In this document: one piece after another, positions 27,268 to 35,808 of the stretch
Layout: each line of letters starts with the position of its first letter
Numbering within the stretch: the first letter of the stretch is position 1
Origin: a bacterium
GTDB lineage: Bacteria; Elusimicrobiota; Elusimicrobia; UBA1565; UBA9628
DNA: 40,386 nt
Direction of reading: 5' to 3'
Assembly (NCBI GenBank): GCA_021783355.1
Contig: JAJXTZ010000004.1
Coordinates: forward strand, 1-40,386
The notes under the pieces: model-generated
Databases searched by the model: none
Told to the model about the DNA's origin: nothing
Seen by the model: only the letters and a program-made list of their open reading frames with translations
Program-made: the position numbers and the translations under genes

Positions 27268-27283
27268 ATTACATCCCGGTCAT
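27268..27283 (-). promoter_or_regulatory. CusR-box-like operator 4 (upstream of the double-RND operon)
   Basis: Gene-direction ATGAC-CGGGAT-GTAAT (9/10 to ATGAC-N6-GTCAT); exactly 32 bp upstream of CACAAT (27235-27230), 7 nt before OMF2 ATG. Confidence 0.55.
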
Positions 27284-28689
27284 CTGGGACGCGAACGCCG
27301 GCGGCGCGCGTAGAGGACCGACACCCGGTCGTTGCCCCGGGCGCGCCAGGCGGGGTCCGAGTCCAGCGCCCGCGCCAGCGGCGAGGCCGGGGGCAGGATC
27401 GCGGCCGTGACCCCGTAGGCGTCCAGCAGCTCCCGCCAGCCCGGGCGCGCGGCGCTCAAGGTCTCGTAGTCGCCGAGCAGGGTCCAGTACGGGTCCAGGC
27501 GCCCGTCGATGAAGACCTTGGTCCGCGGGCCCAGGCGCCACAGGAGATAGCCGCCCCACTTGTACGGCGCGAACACGCGCGCCCCGGGAAGGCGCGCGGC
27601 CGCGTAGTCCGCCGCGCCGGAGGGAAAAGCGCGCTGCCAGTCGGAGACCGGGCCCAGCGGCGCCAGCGCGCGCGCCTCGGCGGCCTGGAGGGCGCCCAGG
27701 GCCAGCAGGACGCCCAGCGCCCCGGCCAGGCACAGCGGCGAGCGCGCCCAGCGCGCCCGCGCCGCCGCCAGGAGCGACGCGGCCAGCGCCGACAGGGCGA
27801 AGTAGGGCAGCAGCTTGCGCTCGTGCGCGCCCATGACGCCCAAGGCCAGGACCAGCAGCGGCCACGGGAAGCGCCGGCGCAGGCGGTGGACGCCCGCGCC
27901 CAGCGCGGCGGCCGCGAGCAGGGCGTAGGGCAGGGCCGAGGGCTCGAAGGTCAGCGGACGCCATTCGGAGATCAGCGCGCGCCCCGCCGGCGGGGCGAAG
28001 ACGAACCACAGCGGGTAGACGAAGGCGGCGGCGCCGTCGGGGTGCAGGCAGCAGGCCAGCGTCCCCAGCGCCCACGGCGCCAGCGCGCGCGCGCGCGGCG
28101 CGCGCAGGAAGTCCAGGCCGCACACGACGCTCAGCAGGCCCCAGCCCAGCATGAAGCCGCCGTGCAGGTTCACCCAGAGGGCCAGCGACGCCGCCATCGC
28201 CCACGGCGCCCACGCCGCCCCCTCCTCCCAGCGGCGGACCCAGTACAGGTGCAGGCCGAAGAGGAGGAAGGTCCAGCATTGGACCTTGGCCAGCGCGAAG
28301 TTGAACAGCCCGAAGGCCGCCAGCGCCGCCGCCAGGGCCCGCACGGGCTCCGGCGCCTCCCCGCCGGCCAGGCCCGCCAGGCCCAGCGCGCCGACGGTCA
28401 TCAGGACGCAGAGCCCGGCCGCGGCCGGGTAGCCGCCCAGGCGGAAGGCCGCGTAGAGCGAGACGCTGGAGAGCCACTCGGTGGCGACCATCGCGCGGCC
28501 GGCGCGGGTGAAGGAGAACGCCTCCGTCCGCGGCAGGATCCGCTCGCGGACCACGCGCTCGCCGTCCTTCAGGTGGAAGAAGAGGTCGGGATCCACGCGC
28601 ACGCGCATGCGCGCGAAGAACAGGGCGGCGACGGCGAGCAGGACCAGGGCGGTCCACGGGACGCGGAGCGGGGCGCGGGGCGCGGTCAT
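27280..28689 (-). CDS. Multi-TM integral membrane protein (GT-C glycosyltransferase-like, uncharacterised)
   Basis: About 10-12 TM segments; MRVRVDPDLFFHLKDGERVVRERILPRTEAFSFTRAGRAMVATEWLSSV; C-terminal KWGGYLLWRLGPRTKVFIDGRLDPY. Confidence 0.75.
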   Translation of the reverse strand: MTAPRAPLRVPWTALVLLAVAALFFARMRVRVDPDLFFHLKDGERVVRERILPRTEAFSFTRAGRAMVATEWLSSVSLYAAFRLGGYPAAAGLCVLMTVGALGLAGLAGGEAPEPVRALAAALAAFGLFNFALAKVQCWTFLLFGLHLYWVRRWEEGAAWAPWAMAASLALWVNLHGGFMLGWGLLSVVCGLDFLRAPRARALAPWALGTLACCLHPDGAAAFVYPLWFVFAPPAGRALISEWRPLTFEPSALPYALLAAAALGAGVHRLRRRFPWPLLVLALGVMGAHERKLLPYFALSALAASLLAAARARWARSPLCLAGALGVLLALGALQAAEARALAPLGPVSDWQRAFPSGAADYAAARLPGARVFAPYKWGGYLLWRLGPRTKVFIDGRLDPYWTLLGDYETLSAARPGWRELLDAYGVTAAILPPASPLARALDSDPAWRARGNDRVSVLYARRRRSRPR

Positions 28690-28708
28690 GCCCCTATTCT
28701 AGACAAAG

Positions 28709-28739
28709 GGGGAGGGCGGCCGCTGGGGCCGCCCTCCCC
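28709..28739 (-). terminator. Rho-independent-like hairpin downstream of the charged-repeat protein
   Basis: 13-bp perfect stem GGGGAGGGCGGCC/GGCCGCCCTCCCC, 5-nt loop; minus strand continues CCTTTGTCT. Confidence 0.7.
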
Positions 28740-28758
28740 GGCTCAAGTCCTTTGCGGC

Positions 28759-29163
28759 TTACTGTCCGGCCGGAGCCGTCCCGTCCTGCGCGGGGGCGGG
28801 AGCCGGCGTCTGCGCGCCGTGCTGCGGCGCGGCGGCGCCGTTCTTCTCGCGCCGCTCTTTGCGCATCTCCATGCGCTTCTTGCGCATCTCCGCGCGCTTC
28901 TCGCGCCGCTCCTTGCGCATCTCCATGCGCTTCTTGCGCATCTCCGCGCGCTTCTCGCGGCGCTCCTTGAGCATCTGCGCGTGCTTCTCCCGGCGCTCCT
29001 TGAGCGTCTCCGCTCGCTTCGCCGCCGGAGCCTGACCGCCCGCCGGCTGGGCCTGGGGCTGGGACTGCTCTTGACCCTGGGGCGCCGCCTGCGATCCATC
29101 CTGCGCGAACACGACCGCCGGCGCCATCAGCGCCGCCGCCAAGACCAGCATCGCCTTCTTCAT
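28759..29163 (-). CDS. Secreted highly charged helical-repeat protein
   Basis: MKKAMLVLAAALMAPAVVFAQDG signal peptide; KERREKRAEMRKKRMEMR repeats; Ala/Pro/Gln-rich tail. Confidence 0.8.
   Translation of the reverse strand: MKKAMLVLAAALMAPAVVFAQDGSQAAPQGQEQSQPQAQPAGGQAPAAKRAETLKERREKHAQMLKERREKRAEMRKKRMEMRKERREKRAEMRKKRMEMRKERREKNGAAAPQHGAQTPAPAPAQDGTAPAGQ
28844..28951. repeat. 54-bp tandem repeat (18-aa unit)
   Basis: Units at 28844-28897 and 28898-28951, near identical, with a partial degenerate third copy from 28952. Confidence 0.85.
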
Positions 29164-29349
29164 GACTTTGTCGTTCTCCCGAGACCGGCCCTTGGGGCCG
29201 GCTCTGCGTCTCATGCGCGGGTCTCCCCGATTGGTTCGACCCGTCGCATGCCTATTAAAGCAACTAAACGCGCTATTGCATCCACCCCCCGCGGCTCCGG
29301 GCGCGCTCCCCCTGGACCCGCGCGCCGAAACACCGTACAATGACACCGC

Positions 29350-29433
<84 letters not shown>

Positions 29434-29458
29434 CATTCTCGACCTCGGAGGGCTCACG

Positions 29459-30061
29459 ATGGTCCCCGCTCTGATCCTGCTGCTGGCGTCGCCGTCCTGG
29501 GCGGCGCCCTCCTGCGTCAACCATGTCGCGCCGCGCCTGAGCGGCGACCTGTTCGCGCCGGTGGAGTGCTCGAGCGCGACGCTCCCCGCCGCCGCGCTGG
29601 ACGAAGCCCCGGTCGAAGGCTCGCGCAAGGCCTCGCTCAAGGACCTGGCCGGAACCTGGACCGGGCAGACCGAGGAAGGCCTGGGGCGCTACGCGCTGCG
29701 CGCGACGCTGACCGTGAGCTGGCGGGGCCGCGCGCAGGGCGAGGCGACGCTGATGGAGCGGCAGACGCACCTGATGACCGCCGTGTCCCTGACGCTGTCC
29801 CCCGCCAAGGGCGCGGGCCGCTACGACGCGGCCCTGAGCACCCGGATGCTGCCGGGCGCCGTCCTCAAGGGGACGGCCGTGCTGGGCCTGGCCGCTCCCG
29901 GCTCCTCCGCGCGCGTCCTGGACGCGGCGTTCGACAACGGCGCGCGCTACCGCGTCGAGCTCGACCCCGACGGCCCGGACGCGCTGGACGCGCGCGTGCG
30001 CTTCGCCGTCCCCGGCGGGCCCTCGCGGTCCTTCGAGACGCGCCTGACGCGCGCGCCCTGA
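29459..30061 (+). CDS. Secreted hypothetical protein
   Basis: MVPALILLLASPSWAAPSCVNHVAP signal peptide; beta-rich LAGTWTGQTEEGLGRYALRATLTVSWRGRAQGEATLM; SD GGAGG. Confidence 0.75.
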   Translation: MVPALILLLASPSWAAPSCVNHVAPRLSGDLFAPVECSSATLPAAALDEAPVEGSRKASLKDLAGTWTGQTEEGLGRYALRATLTVSWRGRAQGEATLMERQTHLMTAVSLTLSPAKGAGRYDAALSTRMLPGAVLKGTAVLGLAAPGSSARVLDAAFDNGARYRVELDPDGPDALDARVRFAVPGGPSRSFETRLTRAP

Positions 30062-30067
30062 CGCGCC

Positions 30068-30092
30068 GGCGCGCGGTTCATCGTCGCGCGCC
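30068..30092. terminator. Possible hairpin terminator between convergent genes
   Basis: GGCGCGCG-gttcatcgt-CGCGCGCC stem-loop; no clear T-tract. Confidence 0.3.
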
Positions 30093-30137
30093 GAGAGCAG
30101 CGGTCACCGCGGCGCGAGCGGCGGCGCGCAGAGACGC

Positions 30138-31796
30138 TCATTCCTCATGTCTCTCCAGAGCCCGGCGGCCCAGCGTCCAGGGCACGACGAAGGCGACCGC
30201 GTTGAGGACCAGCCACCCCGCGCCCGAACAGCCGGCGACCCGCCAATCCCAGGCCGCTTTTCCGAAGCGCTCCTGGAAGTGCATCTGCATCGGCCAGGAC
30301 AGGATCGCGATCGTCGCGCCGATGTAGAACAGGCAGGCGGCCATGTAGACGAAGCCGCCCAGCGACGACTCGATCTGGTGGATGTTCTCCACCGTGAAGC
30401 GCGGGAACAGGGCCCCCAGGCCGATCCCCATCGCGCACACCCCCAGCGCCAGGGTCAGCAGCGCGACGAGCGAGACCCGCGCGGTGAAGGCGTCCGCGCC
30501 CAGGATGGCGTTCGTGGCCAGGCCCAAGGTCAGCGCGACGGCCAGGGTCGGAGCGGCGGAGAAGACGAACTTCTGGCGCATCACCTCGCGCACGCCCAGC
30601 GGCGCGGCCTTCAGCACCCACCATGATCTCCCCTCCAGGCTGATGGACGGGAAGGTGAAGCGCAGGCCCAGCGCCGCGATGACGAAGCCCGCGGCCCCCA
30701 CGTTCAGGAACGAGATCAGGCTGCGCAGGTCCGGGGACTCCAGCGGCAGCCGGCGGATGCTGAACAGGTAGACGAAGACCAGCCCCACGATCAGCACGAT
30801 CTGCGACCAGTGCTTGACGTCGCGAAAGAAGGTCAGACGCTCCTTCCAAAGGAGCGCGGCCCCGGGGCCGCGCCCCGCCGCGAAGCGCTCCGGCAGCAGC
30901 CGGAACGCGTGCGCGCGCCGGCGCAGGGCCCCCTCCTGCGCGCCGCTGTAGCCGGCGAAGTAAGTGGCCCCGGCGAGGGCCACCAGCCCCGCGTACACCG
31001 CGGCGGCCGCCCCCCAGAGGAGCGCGGCGTCCTTCCCCCACGCGGCCCAATGCCCGCCCGCCGCCGAGCGCAAGGCGCGCGTCATCCACCACGAGGGCAG
31101 GTACGGCGCCGTCGGGGCCTGCAGGAAGCTCAGGTACTGCGCGACCACCTTCAGCGCGTCCGGCCGGATCAAGCGCTCGGGCTGGGCGAAGCGGACCAGG
31201 CCGTAGACGACGGTCAAGGACAGGCTCGACAGCACCCAGACCGCGTCGCGCGTGCGCGACGAGGGGAAGAGATAAAGAAGGACCAGCGTGAAGCCGATCC
31301 CGGCCGACGCCGCCAGCAGCAGGAACGGAGGCAGGGTCGCCAGGAAGGCGGCGAAGAAGGCCGGGCCCAGGCGGTCGACGCGCATCACCGCCAGCACATA
31401 GGGGACCAGGATCAGGCCGATCATCCACGAGGCGAAGAACGCGCTCTCCAGCGACTTGTCCAGGAACACCGTGCGCGCGGCGACCGGGGCCTTCATCAGG
31501 AACTTGAGGTCGTACGAGTAGTACAGCGTGGTCAGCGAGGTCAGCAGGCTCGAGATCGCCACCATCGCCAGCGTCATCAGGAGCATCATCGCCGTCAGCT
31601 TCCACATCAAGAGGGGCCCGATCAGCTCCACGCCCGCCAGGTAGGCGAGCAGGCGGTGGAAGCCCAGGTGGAGGGCGCCCAGCAGCCCCAGTCCGGCGGC
31701 GCCGAAGGCCAGATTGCGCCCCCGCTCCCAGCGGGTCTGGACCCGGACCGCGTTGTACGCGCAGCGCAGCCGCCGGCGCAGCAGGAGGAAGAGCAT
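30138..31796 (-). CDS. ABC-2-type exporter permease
   Basis: Large multi-TM protein (552 aa) adjacent to an ABC ATPase; TTLYYSYDLKFLMKAPVAARTVFLDK. Confidence 0.75.
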   Translation of the reverse strand: MLFLLLRRRLRCAYNAVRVQTRWERGRNLAFGAAGLGLLGALHLGFHRLLAYLAGVELIGPLLMWKLTAMMLLMTLAMVAISSLLTSLTTLYYSYDLKFLMKAPVAARTVFLDKSLESAFFASWMIGLILVPYVLAVMRVDRLGPAFFAAFLATLPPFLLLAASAGIGFTLVLLYLFPSSRTRDAVWVLSSLSLTVVYGLVRFAQPERLIRPDALKVVAQYLSFLQAPTAPYLPSWWMTRALRSAAGGHWAAWGKDAALLWGAAAAVYAGLVALAGATYFAGYSGAQEGALRRRAHAFRLLPERFAAGRGPGAALLWKERLTFFRDVKHWSQIVLIVGLVFVYLFSIRRLPLESPDLRSLISFLNVGAAGFVIAALGLRFTFPSISLEGRSWWVLKAAPLGVREVMRQKFVFSAAPTLAVALTLGLATNAILGADAFTARVSLVALLTLALGVCAMGIGLGALFPRFTVENIHQIESSLGGFVYMAACLFYIGATIAILSWPMQMHFQERFGKAAWDWRVAGCSGAGWLVLNAVAFVVPWTLGRRALERHEE

Positions 31797-32549
31797 CTAC
31801 AGGTAGCGCAAGAGCGACGCGTACTCCGCGCCGCCGGTCAGGCTCAGGAAGATCCCCTCCAGGTCCGAGCCCTCGCGGCGGGACTGGGCCTGCAGCTCGG
31901 CCAGCGTCCCGCAGGCGACCATCCTGCCCGCGATCATGATTCCGATGCGCCCGCAGAGCTTCTCGGCGATCTCCAGCACGTGCGTGCACATGAAGATCGT
32001 GGTGCCGCGCGCGGCGAGCCGCAGGAAGATGTCCTTGACCAGGCGCCCGCTCTTGGGGTCCAAGCCCACCATCGGCTCGTCGAGGACCAGGACCTTGGGG
32101 TCGTGCAGGAGGATGCCGGCCAGCACCAGCTTCTGGCGCATGCCGTGGCTGTAGCTCTCGACGAGCTCGCCGCCCCACGGCGTCAGCTCGAACATCTCCA
32201 GCAGCTCGGGGATGCGGCGGCGCATCTCGCCGAGGTCCGCGCCGTAGAGCTCGCCGACGAAGCGCAGGTACTCCGCGCCGGTCAGCTTCGGATAGACGAA
32301 GGGCTCGTCGGGGACCAGGCCGATGGCGCGCTTGGCCTGCAGGGTCTGCGTCGCCGCGTCGAAGCCGGCCACGCGCACGGTCCCGGCGGTGGGCTTCAGG
32401 AGCCCGGTGATCATCTTGACCGTCGTGGTCTTGCCCGCGCCGTTGGGGCCCAGGAAGCCGAAGATCTCCCCCGCCTCCACGCGCAGGGTCAGCCCGTCCA
32501 CCGCCGCGTGCGGCCCGAAGCGCTTGGTCAGCCCCTCGAGCTCGATCAC
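31797..32549 (-). CDS. ABC transporter ATP-binding protein
   Basis: Walker A GPNGAGKTTTV, signature YSHGMRQKLVLAGIL, Walker B VLVLDEPMVGLD. Confidence 0.95.
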   Translation of the reverse strand: MIELEGLTKRFGPHAAVDGLTLRVEAGEIFGFLGPNGAGKTTTVKMITGLLKPTAGTVRVAGFDAATQTLQAKRAIGLVPDEPFVYPKLTGAEYLRFVGELYGADLGEMRRRIPELLEMFELTPWGGELVESYSHGMRQKLVLAGILLHDPKVLVLDEPMVGLDPKSGRLVKDIFLRLAARGTTIFMCTHVLEIAEKLCGRIGIMIAGRMVACGTLAELQAQSRREGSDLEGIFLSLTGGAEYASLLRYL

Positions 32550-32556
32550 GCGGCCC

Positions 32557-33510
32557 TCAGGTCAGCGCGGGCTTGCGGGCTTTGAGCAGCTCGTCGGCGC
32601 GGGGGATGCTCATCCGGTCGGCCAGGTCGTGGAAGCGCTCGTCCACGCGGTCGCGGTCCAGGCCCTCGACGCTCTTGGTCGAGAAGTCCTCGACGGTGTA
32701 GGAGGCCATCACGGTCCCGTAGGCCATCGCGCGCTTCATGTGGTCCGCGTCGTCGTAGACGCCGCAGGAGGCCAGGTAGCCGAGGAAGCCGCCCGCGAAG
32801 GTGTCGCCGGCGCCGGTCGGGTCCTTGATCTCGGGCAGCGGGAACGGCGGGAAGATGTAGAAGCGCGAGCCGATGCGCATCAGCGCGCCGTGCTCCCCCT
32901 TCTTGACGACGACGACCTTCGGGCCCCAGGACGCGATGACCTCGGCGGCCTGCAGGGGGTTCGGGCGGTCGGCCAGCTTCTCGGCCTCGTCCTCGTTGCA
33001 GAAGAAGATGTCCACCTTGCCCAGCAACTCCTTCAGGGCCCCGGGCTTGGAGTCGATCCAGAAGTTCATCGTGTCGCAGGCCACCAGCGCCGGAGACTGC
33101 ATCTGCGCCAGGACCTCCGACTGCAGCTCCGGGTCGATGTTGGCCAGGAAGACCACCGGCGCCCGGCGGTGCGCGTCGTCGAGCTTGGGGCGGAAGTCCT
33201 TAAAGACGTTCAGGTGCGTGGCCAGGGTCTCGGCCGTGTTCGCGTCGCGCCCGTACCGGCCGGACCAGCGGAAGGTCTTGCCCTTGGCGGTCTTCAGGCC
33301 CGAGCAGTCCACGCCGCGGTCGCACAGCAGCGCGCGGTGCCGCGCGGGGAAGTCCTCGCCGACCACGGCGACCAGCTGGACCGGGGCGAACAGGCGGGCG
33401 GCCAGGGAAAAATAAGTGGCCGAGCCGCCGAGGGCGTCCTGGGCCGAGCCGGCGGTCGTCTTCACGGTGTCGAGGGCCACGGAGCCGACGACGAGGATCG
33501 CGTTGTTCAT
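32557..33510 (-). CDS. PfkB-family sugar/nucleoside kinase
   Basis: LGGSATYFSLAARLF, C-terminal IKDPTGAGDTFAGGFLGYLA signature. Confidence 0.9.
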   Translation of the reverse strand: MNNAILVVGSVALDTVKTTAGSAQDALGGSATYFSLAARLFAPVQLVAVVGEDFPARHRALLCDRGVDCSGLKTAKGKTFRWSGRYGRDANTAETLATHLNVFKDFRPKLDDAHRRAPVVFLANIDPELQSEVLAQMQSPALVACDTMNFWIDSKPGALKELLGKVDIFFCNEDEAEKLADRPNPLQAAEVIASWGPKVVVVKKGEHGALMRIGSRFYIFPPFPLPEIKDPTGAGDTFAGGFLGYLASCGVYDDADHMKRAMAYGTVMASYTVEDFSTKSVEGLDRDRVDERFHDLADRMSIPRADELLKARKPALT

Positions 33511-33538
33511 GGGGGTCTCCGAGACGGCGCGGCGGGAA

Positions 33539-34243
33539 TCAGGCGCCGGACCGGAAGTTGGCCAGCAGGTTCGCGACCGGGACCTGGGACTCCATCTGCT
33601 GCAGGCAGTGGTTGACGAGGTCCAGCGCGAGCTGCTGCTGGACCTTCATCGCGAACTCCCCCTTGTCCTTGTCGAAGCCCTTCATCGAGCCCTTGTGGGC
33701 GGCGGCATAGTCGTCCCGCAGCTCGGCCGGGGACACCTTGGCCGAGCGGTAGAACAGGCTCTTCAGGCGCGCGGTCTTGATCGCCTTGCGGCGGTCGCGC
33801 TCGTACTCCTGGAGCGACTGGTGGAAGGTGGACCGGACGGTCTGCGCGTACACGTCTTCGTCGAAGACCCCGTTGCGGGCGAAGGCGGGCGTCGCGCGGA
33901 TGTCGCGGGAGAGCTCCTCGTCGGTGACGACGAGGCCGAGCTGGTCCGCCTTCAGCGCGAGCATCTCGTCGACCATCATGTTGTTGAGCATCTCCTTCTT
34001 GAGTTCGTCCAGCTTCGCGTCGTCCAGGTCGGTGCCTTGGTCGCGCAGGCGGTCGGCGTAGAGGTTGACGCGGGTCATCAGGTCCTGGTAGGTGATCTTG
34101 GACTTGCCGACGCGGGCCACGACGCCCTGCATGTCGCGGTCGGTGAACCAGTAGCCGCCGAAGCCGACGAACATGCCTCCGAAGAAGATGGCCAGGGTCG
34201 CGGCGAAGACGCTCTTCTGGTGACGGCGCAGGAAGGAGTTCAT
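33539..34243 (-). CDS. SurA/PpiD N-terminal-like membrane-anchored chaperone (no PPIase domain)
   Basis: N-terminal TM anchor; VARVGKSKITYQDLMTRVNLY...LKKEMLNNMMVDEMLALKADQLGLVVTDEELSRDI. Confidence 0.75.
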   Translation of the reverse strand: MNSFLRRHQKSVFAATLAIFFGGMFVGFGGYWFTDRDMQGVVARVGKSKITYQDLMTRVNLYADRLRDQGTDLDDAKLDELKKEMLNNMMVDEMLALKADQLGLVVTDEELSRDIRATPAFARNGVFDEDVYAQTVRSTFHQSLQEYERDRRKAIKTARLKSLFYRSAKVSPAELRDDYAAAHKGSMKGFDKDKGEFAMKVQQQLALDLVNHCLQQMESQVPVANLLANFRSGA

Positions 34244-34268
34244 CGGGAAGGGATCCTTGTCCGGGGTG

Positions 34269-34691
34269 TCACGGCACGGGCTCGGGCGGCGGCGTGGGCT
34301 CGACGGAGGCGGGGTGTGCGCGGCGGTGGCGGGGCTTGTCCTCGCCGGAGGTCATCGCGCAGGTCCCGTCGAAGGAGGCGCCGTCCTCGACGCGCAGCTT
34401 CGGCGTGCGCAGGTCTCCGGTCAGGCGCGACCCGGCCAGGAGCTCGACCGAGCCGGAGGCCACCACGTTGCCCACGATCTCTCCGGAGAGGACCAGGGAC
34501 TCGGCGGCCACGTCGCCCAGGATGCGGCCGCGCGCGCCGACCTCCACATCGGCGGCGTCGGAGATGTCGCCCTCGAAGGTCCCCTCCACGCGCAGAGACC
34601 CCTTCGCGGTCAGGGAGCCGTGGAAGAAGGCCTCCTCGCAGATCAGCGTCATGCCTTCTCGCGCGTCGCCGCGCGGCTTGGATCCGAACAC
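34269..34691 (-). CDS. Bactofilin
   Basis: TLICEEAFFHGSLTAKGSLRVEGTFEGDISDAADVEVGARGRILGDVAAESLVLSGEIVGNVVASGSVELLAGSRLTGDLRTPKLRVEDGASFDG. Confidence 0.92.
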   Translation of the reverse strand: MFGSKPRGDAREGMTLICEEAFFHGSLTAKGSLRVEGTFEGDISDAADVEVGARGRILGDVAAESLVLSGEIVGNVVASGSVELLAGSRLTGDLRTPKLRVEDGASFDGTCAMTSGEDKPRHRRAHPASVEPTPPPEPVP

Positions 34692-34693
34692 GC

Positions 34694-35695
34694 TCAGCTC
34701 CTCGTCCGCCGCTCGCCGGTCGCGTAGCCCAGCAGCTCGCCGGGACCGCGGACCTTCAGGTAGGCCATCGGGTTGATCGAACGGCCCTGGCGGCGGATCT
34801 CATAATGCAGGTGCACGCCGGTCGAACGGCCGGTGGTGCCCATGTAGGCGATCATCTGGCCCTTCTGGACCCGGTCGCCGGCCTTGACCAGCGCCTTGGA
34901 GGTGTGGCCGTAGAGGGTCTGCAGGCCGTAGCCGTGGTCGATGACCACCAGGTTGCCGTAGCCGTGCGACCAGCCGACGAACTCCACGGTGCCGTCGGCG
35001 GTGGCGTAGATCGGGGTGTCGGGGCTGTTGGCGATGTCGATGCCCGGGTGGAACTCGCCGCTCTCCACGGAGTCGCCCTCGCTGCGGCGGAAGGGAGAGA
35101 GGCGGTAGCCGTACAGGGAGGTGATGCGTCCCTCGGTGGGCCAGATGCTGGGCGTGGCGTTGCGCAGGCTCTTCTGGTTGCCCACGTACCAGGCGATCTC
35201 CTGGAAGCTGGCCAGACGGCGCTCGGCGTCCTGGCGGATGCTCTCGATCTCGTGGTGCCAGGCGGGCTGGTTCAGGGCGGTCGCGCGGCCGGTGGCCAGC
35301 AAGCGGTCCAGGGAGAGGCGGTCGGCCAGGGTCGGCCCGCCCATCCCGGTGGCGGCCGCGATCGGGTCGCCCTTGCGCGACATGCTGAGGAGCCCGCGCA
35401 GCTGGCGGTCCGTGGTGCTGGCCTGGTCCAGGACCTGCCGCGCCTGCGCCATCTCCTGCGCCAGGCGGGTCATCTTGACGAGCATGACCTGGTTGTCGGC
35501 CTTGGTGATCCAATAGTCGGTGTTGCGCCCGGCCGCGAAACCCGCCCAGATGGTGACCCCGGACCAGATCGCCAGCAGGAAAAGCCAGAAGCCGAAGGTG
35601 GCCTGCCAGCGCATCGGCTTGTGCCGGGTCTGCGGGATGATCAGCACCGTGAGGCGGCGCGAGAGGGCGTCGGACAGCCGCTGATGGAATTTCAC
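34694..35695 (-). CDS. M23-family peptidoglycan endopeptidase with N-terminal TM and coiled coil
   Basis: YGYRLSPFRRSEGDSVESGEFHPGIDIANSPDTPIYATADGTVEFVGW...LQTLYGHTSKALVKAGDRVQKGQMIAYMGTTGRSTGVHLHYEI. GTG 35695 proposed start, 9 nt after TATAAC. Confidence 0.9.
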   Translation of the reverse strand: MKFHQRLSDALSRRLTVLIIPQTRHKPMRWQATFGFWLFLLAIWSGVTIWAGFAAGRNTDYWITKADNQVMLVKMTRLAQEMAQARQVLDQASTTDRQLRGLLSMSRKGDPIAAATGMGGPTLADRLSLDRLLATGRATALNQPAWHHEIESIRQDAERRLASFQEIAWYVGNQKSLRNATPSIWPTEGRITSLYGYRLSPFRRSEGDSVESGEFHPGIDIANSPDTPIYATADGTVEFVGWSHGYGNLVVIDHGYGLQTLYGHTSKALVKAGDRVQKGQMIAYMGTTGRSTGVHLHYEIRRQGRSINPMAYLKVRGPGELLGYATGERRTRS

Positions 35696-35796
35696 GACGA
35701 CGATGTTATAACAGACTCGGCGGGACCTGTCAACGAAAGAAATGTTAACTTCCGTCGGCCGCATCGTGCGAATTTGGCTCCGCGCCCCGCATCCGC

Positions 35797-35802
35797 TATA
35801 AT
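35797..35802 (+). promoter_or_regulatory. -10 element TATAAT (with TTGGCT at 35774-35779, 17-bp spacing)
   Basis: TTGGCT-N17-TATAAT-N6-ATG upstream of SEC-C gene. Confidence 0.7.
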
Positions 35803-35808
35803 CGCCGC

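Noticed and set aside
22461-29343. Very long plus-strand ORFs 22461-26123 (1220 aa) and 26140-29343 (1067 aa)
   Set aside because: Antisense of recognisable RND, adaptor, OMF and membrane-protein genes; compositionally biased (Q/H/R/D-rich) with no domain signal.
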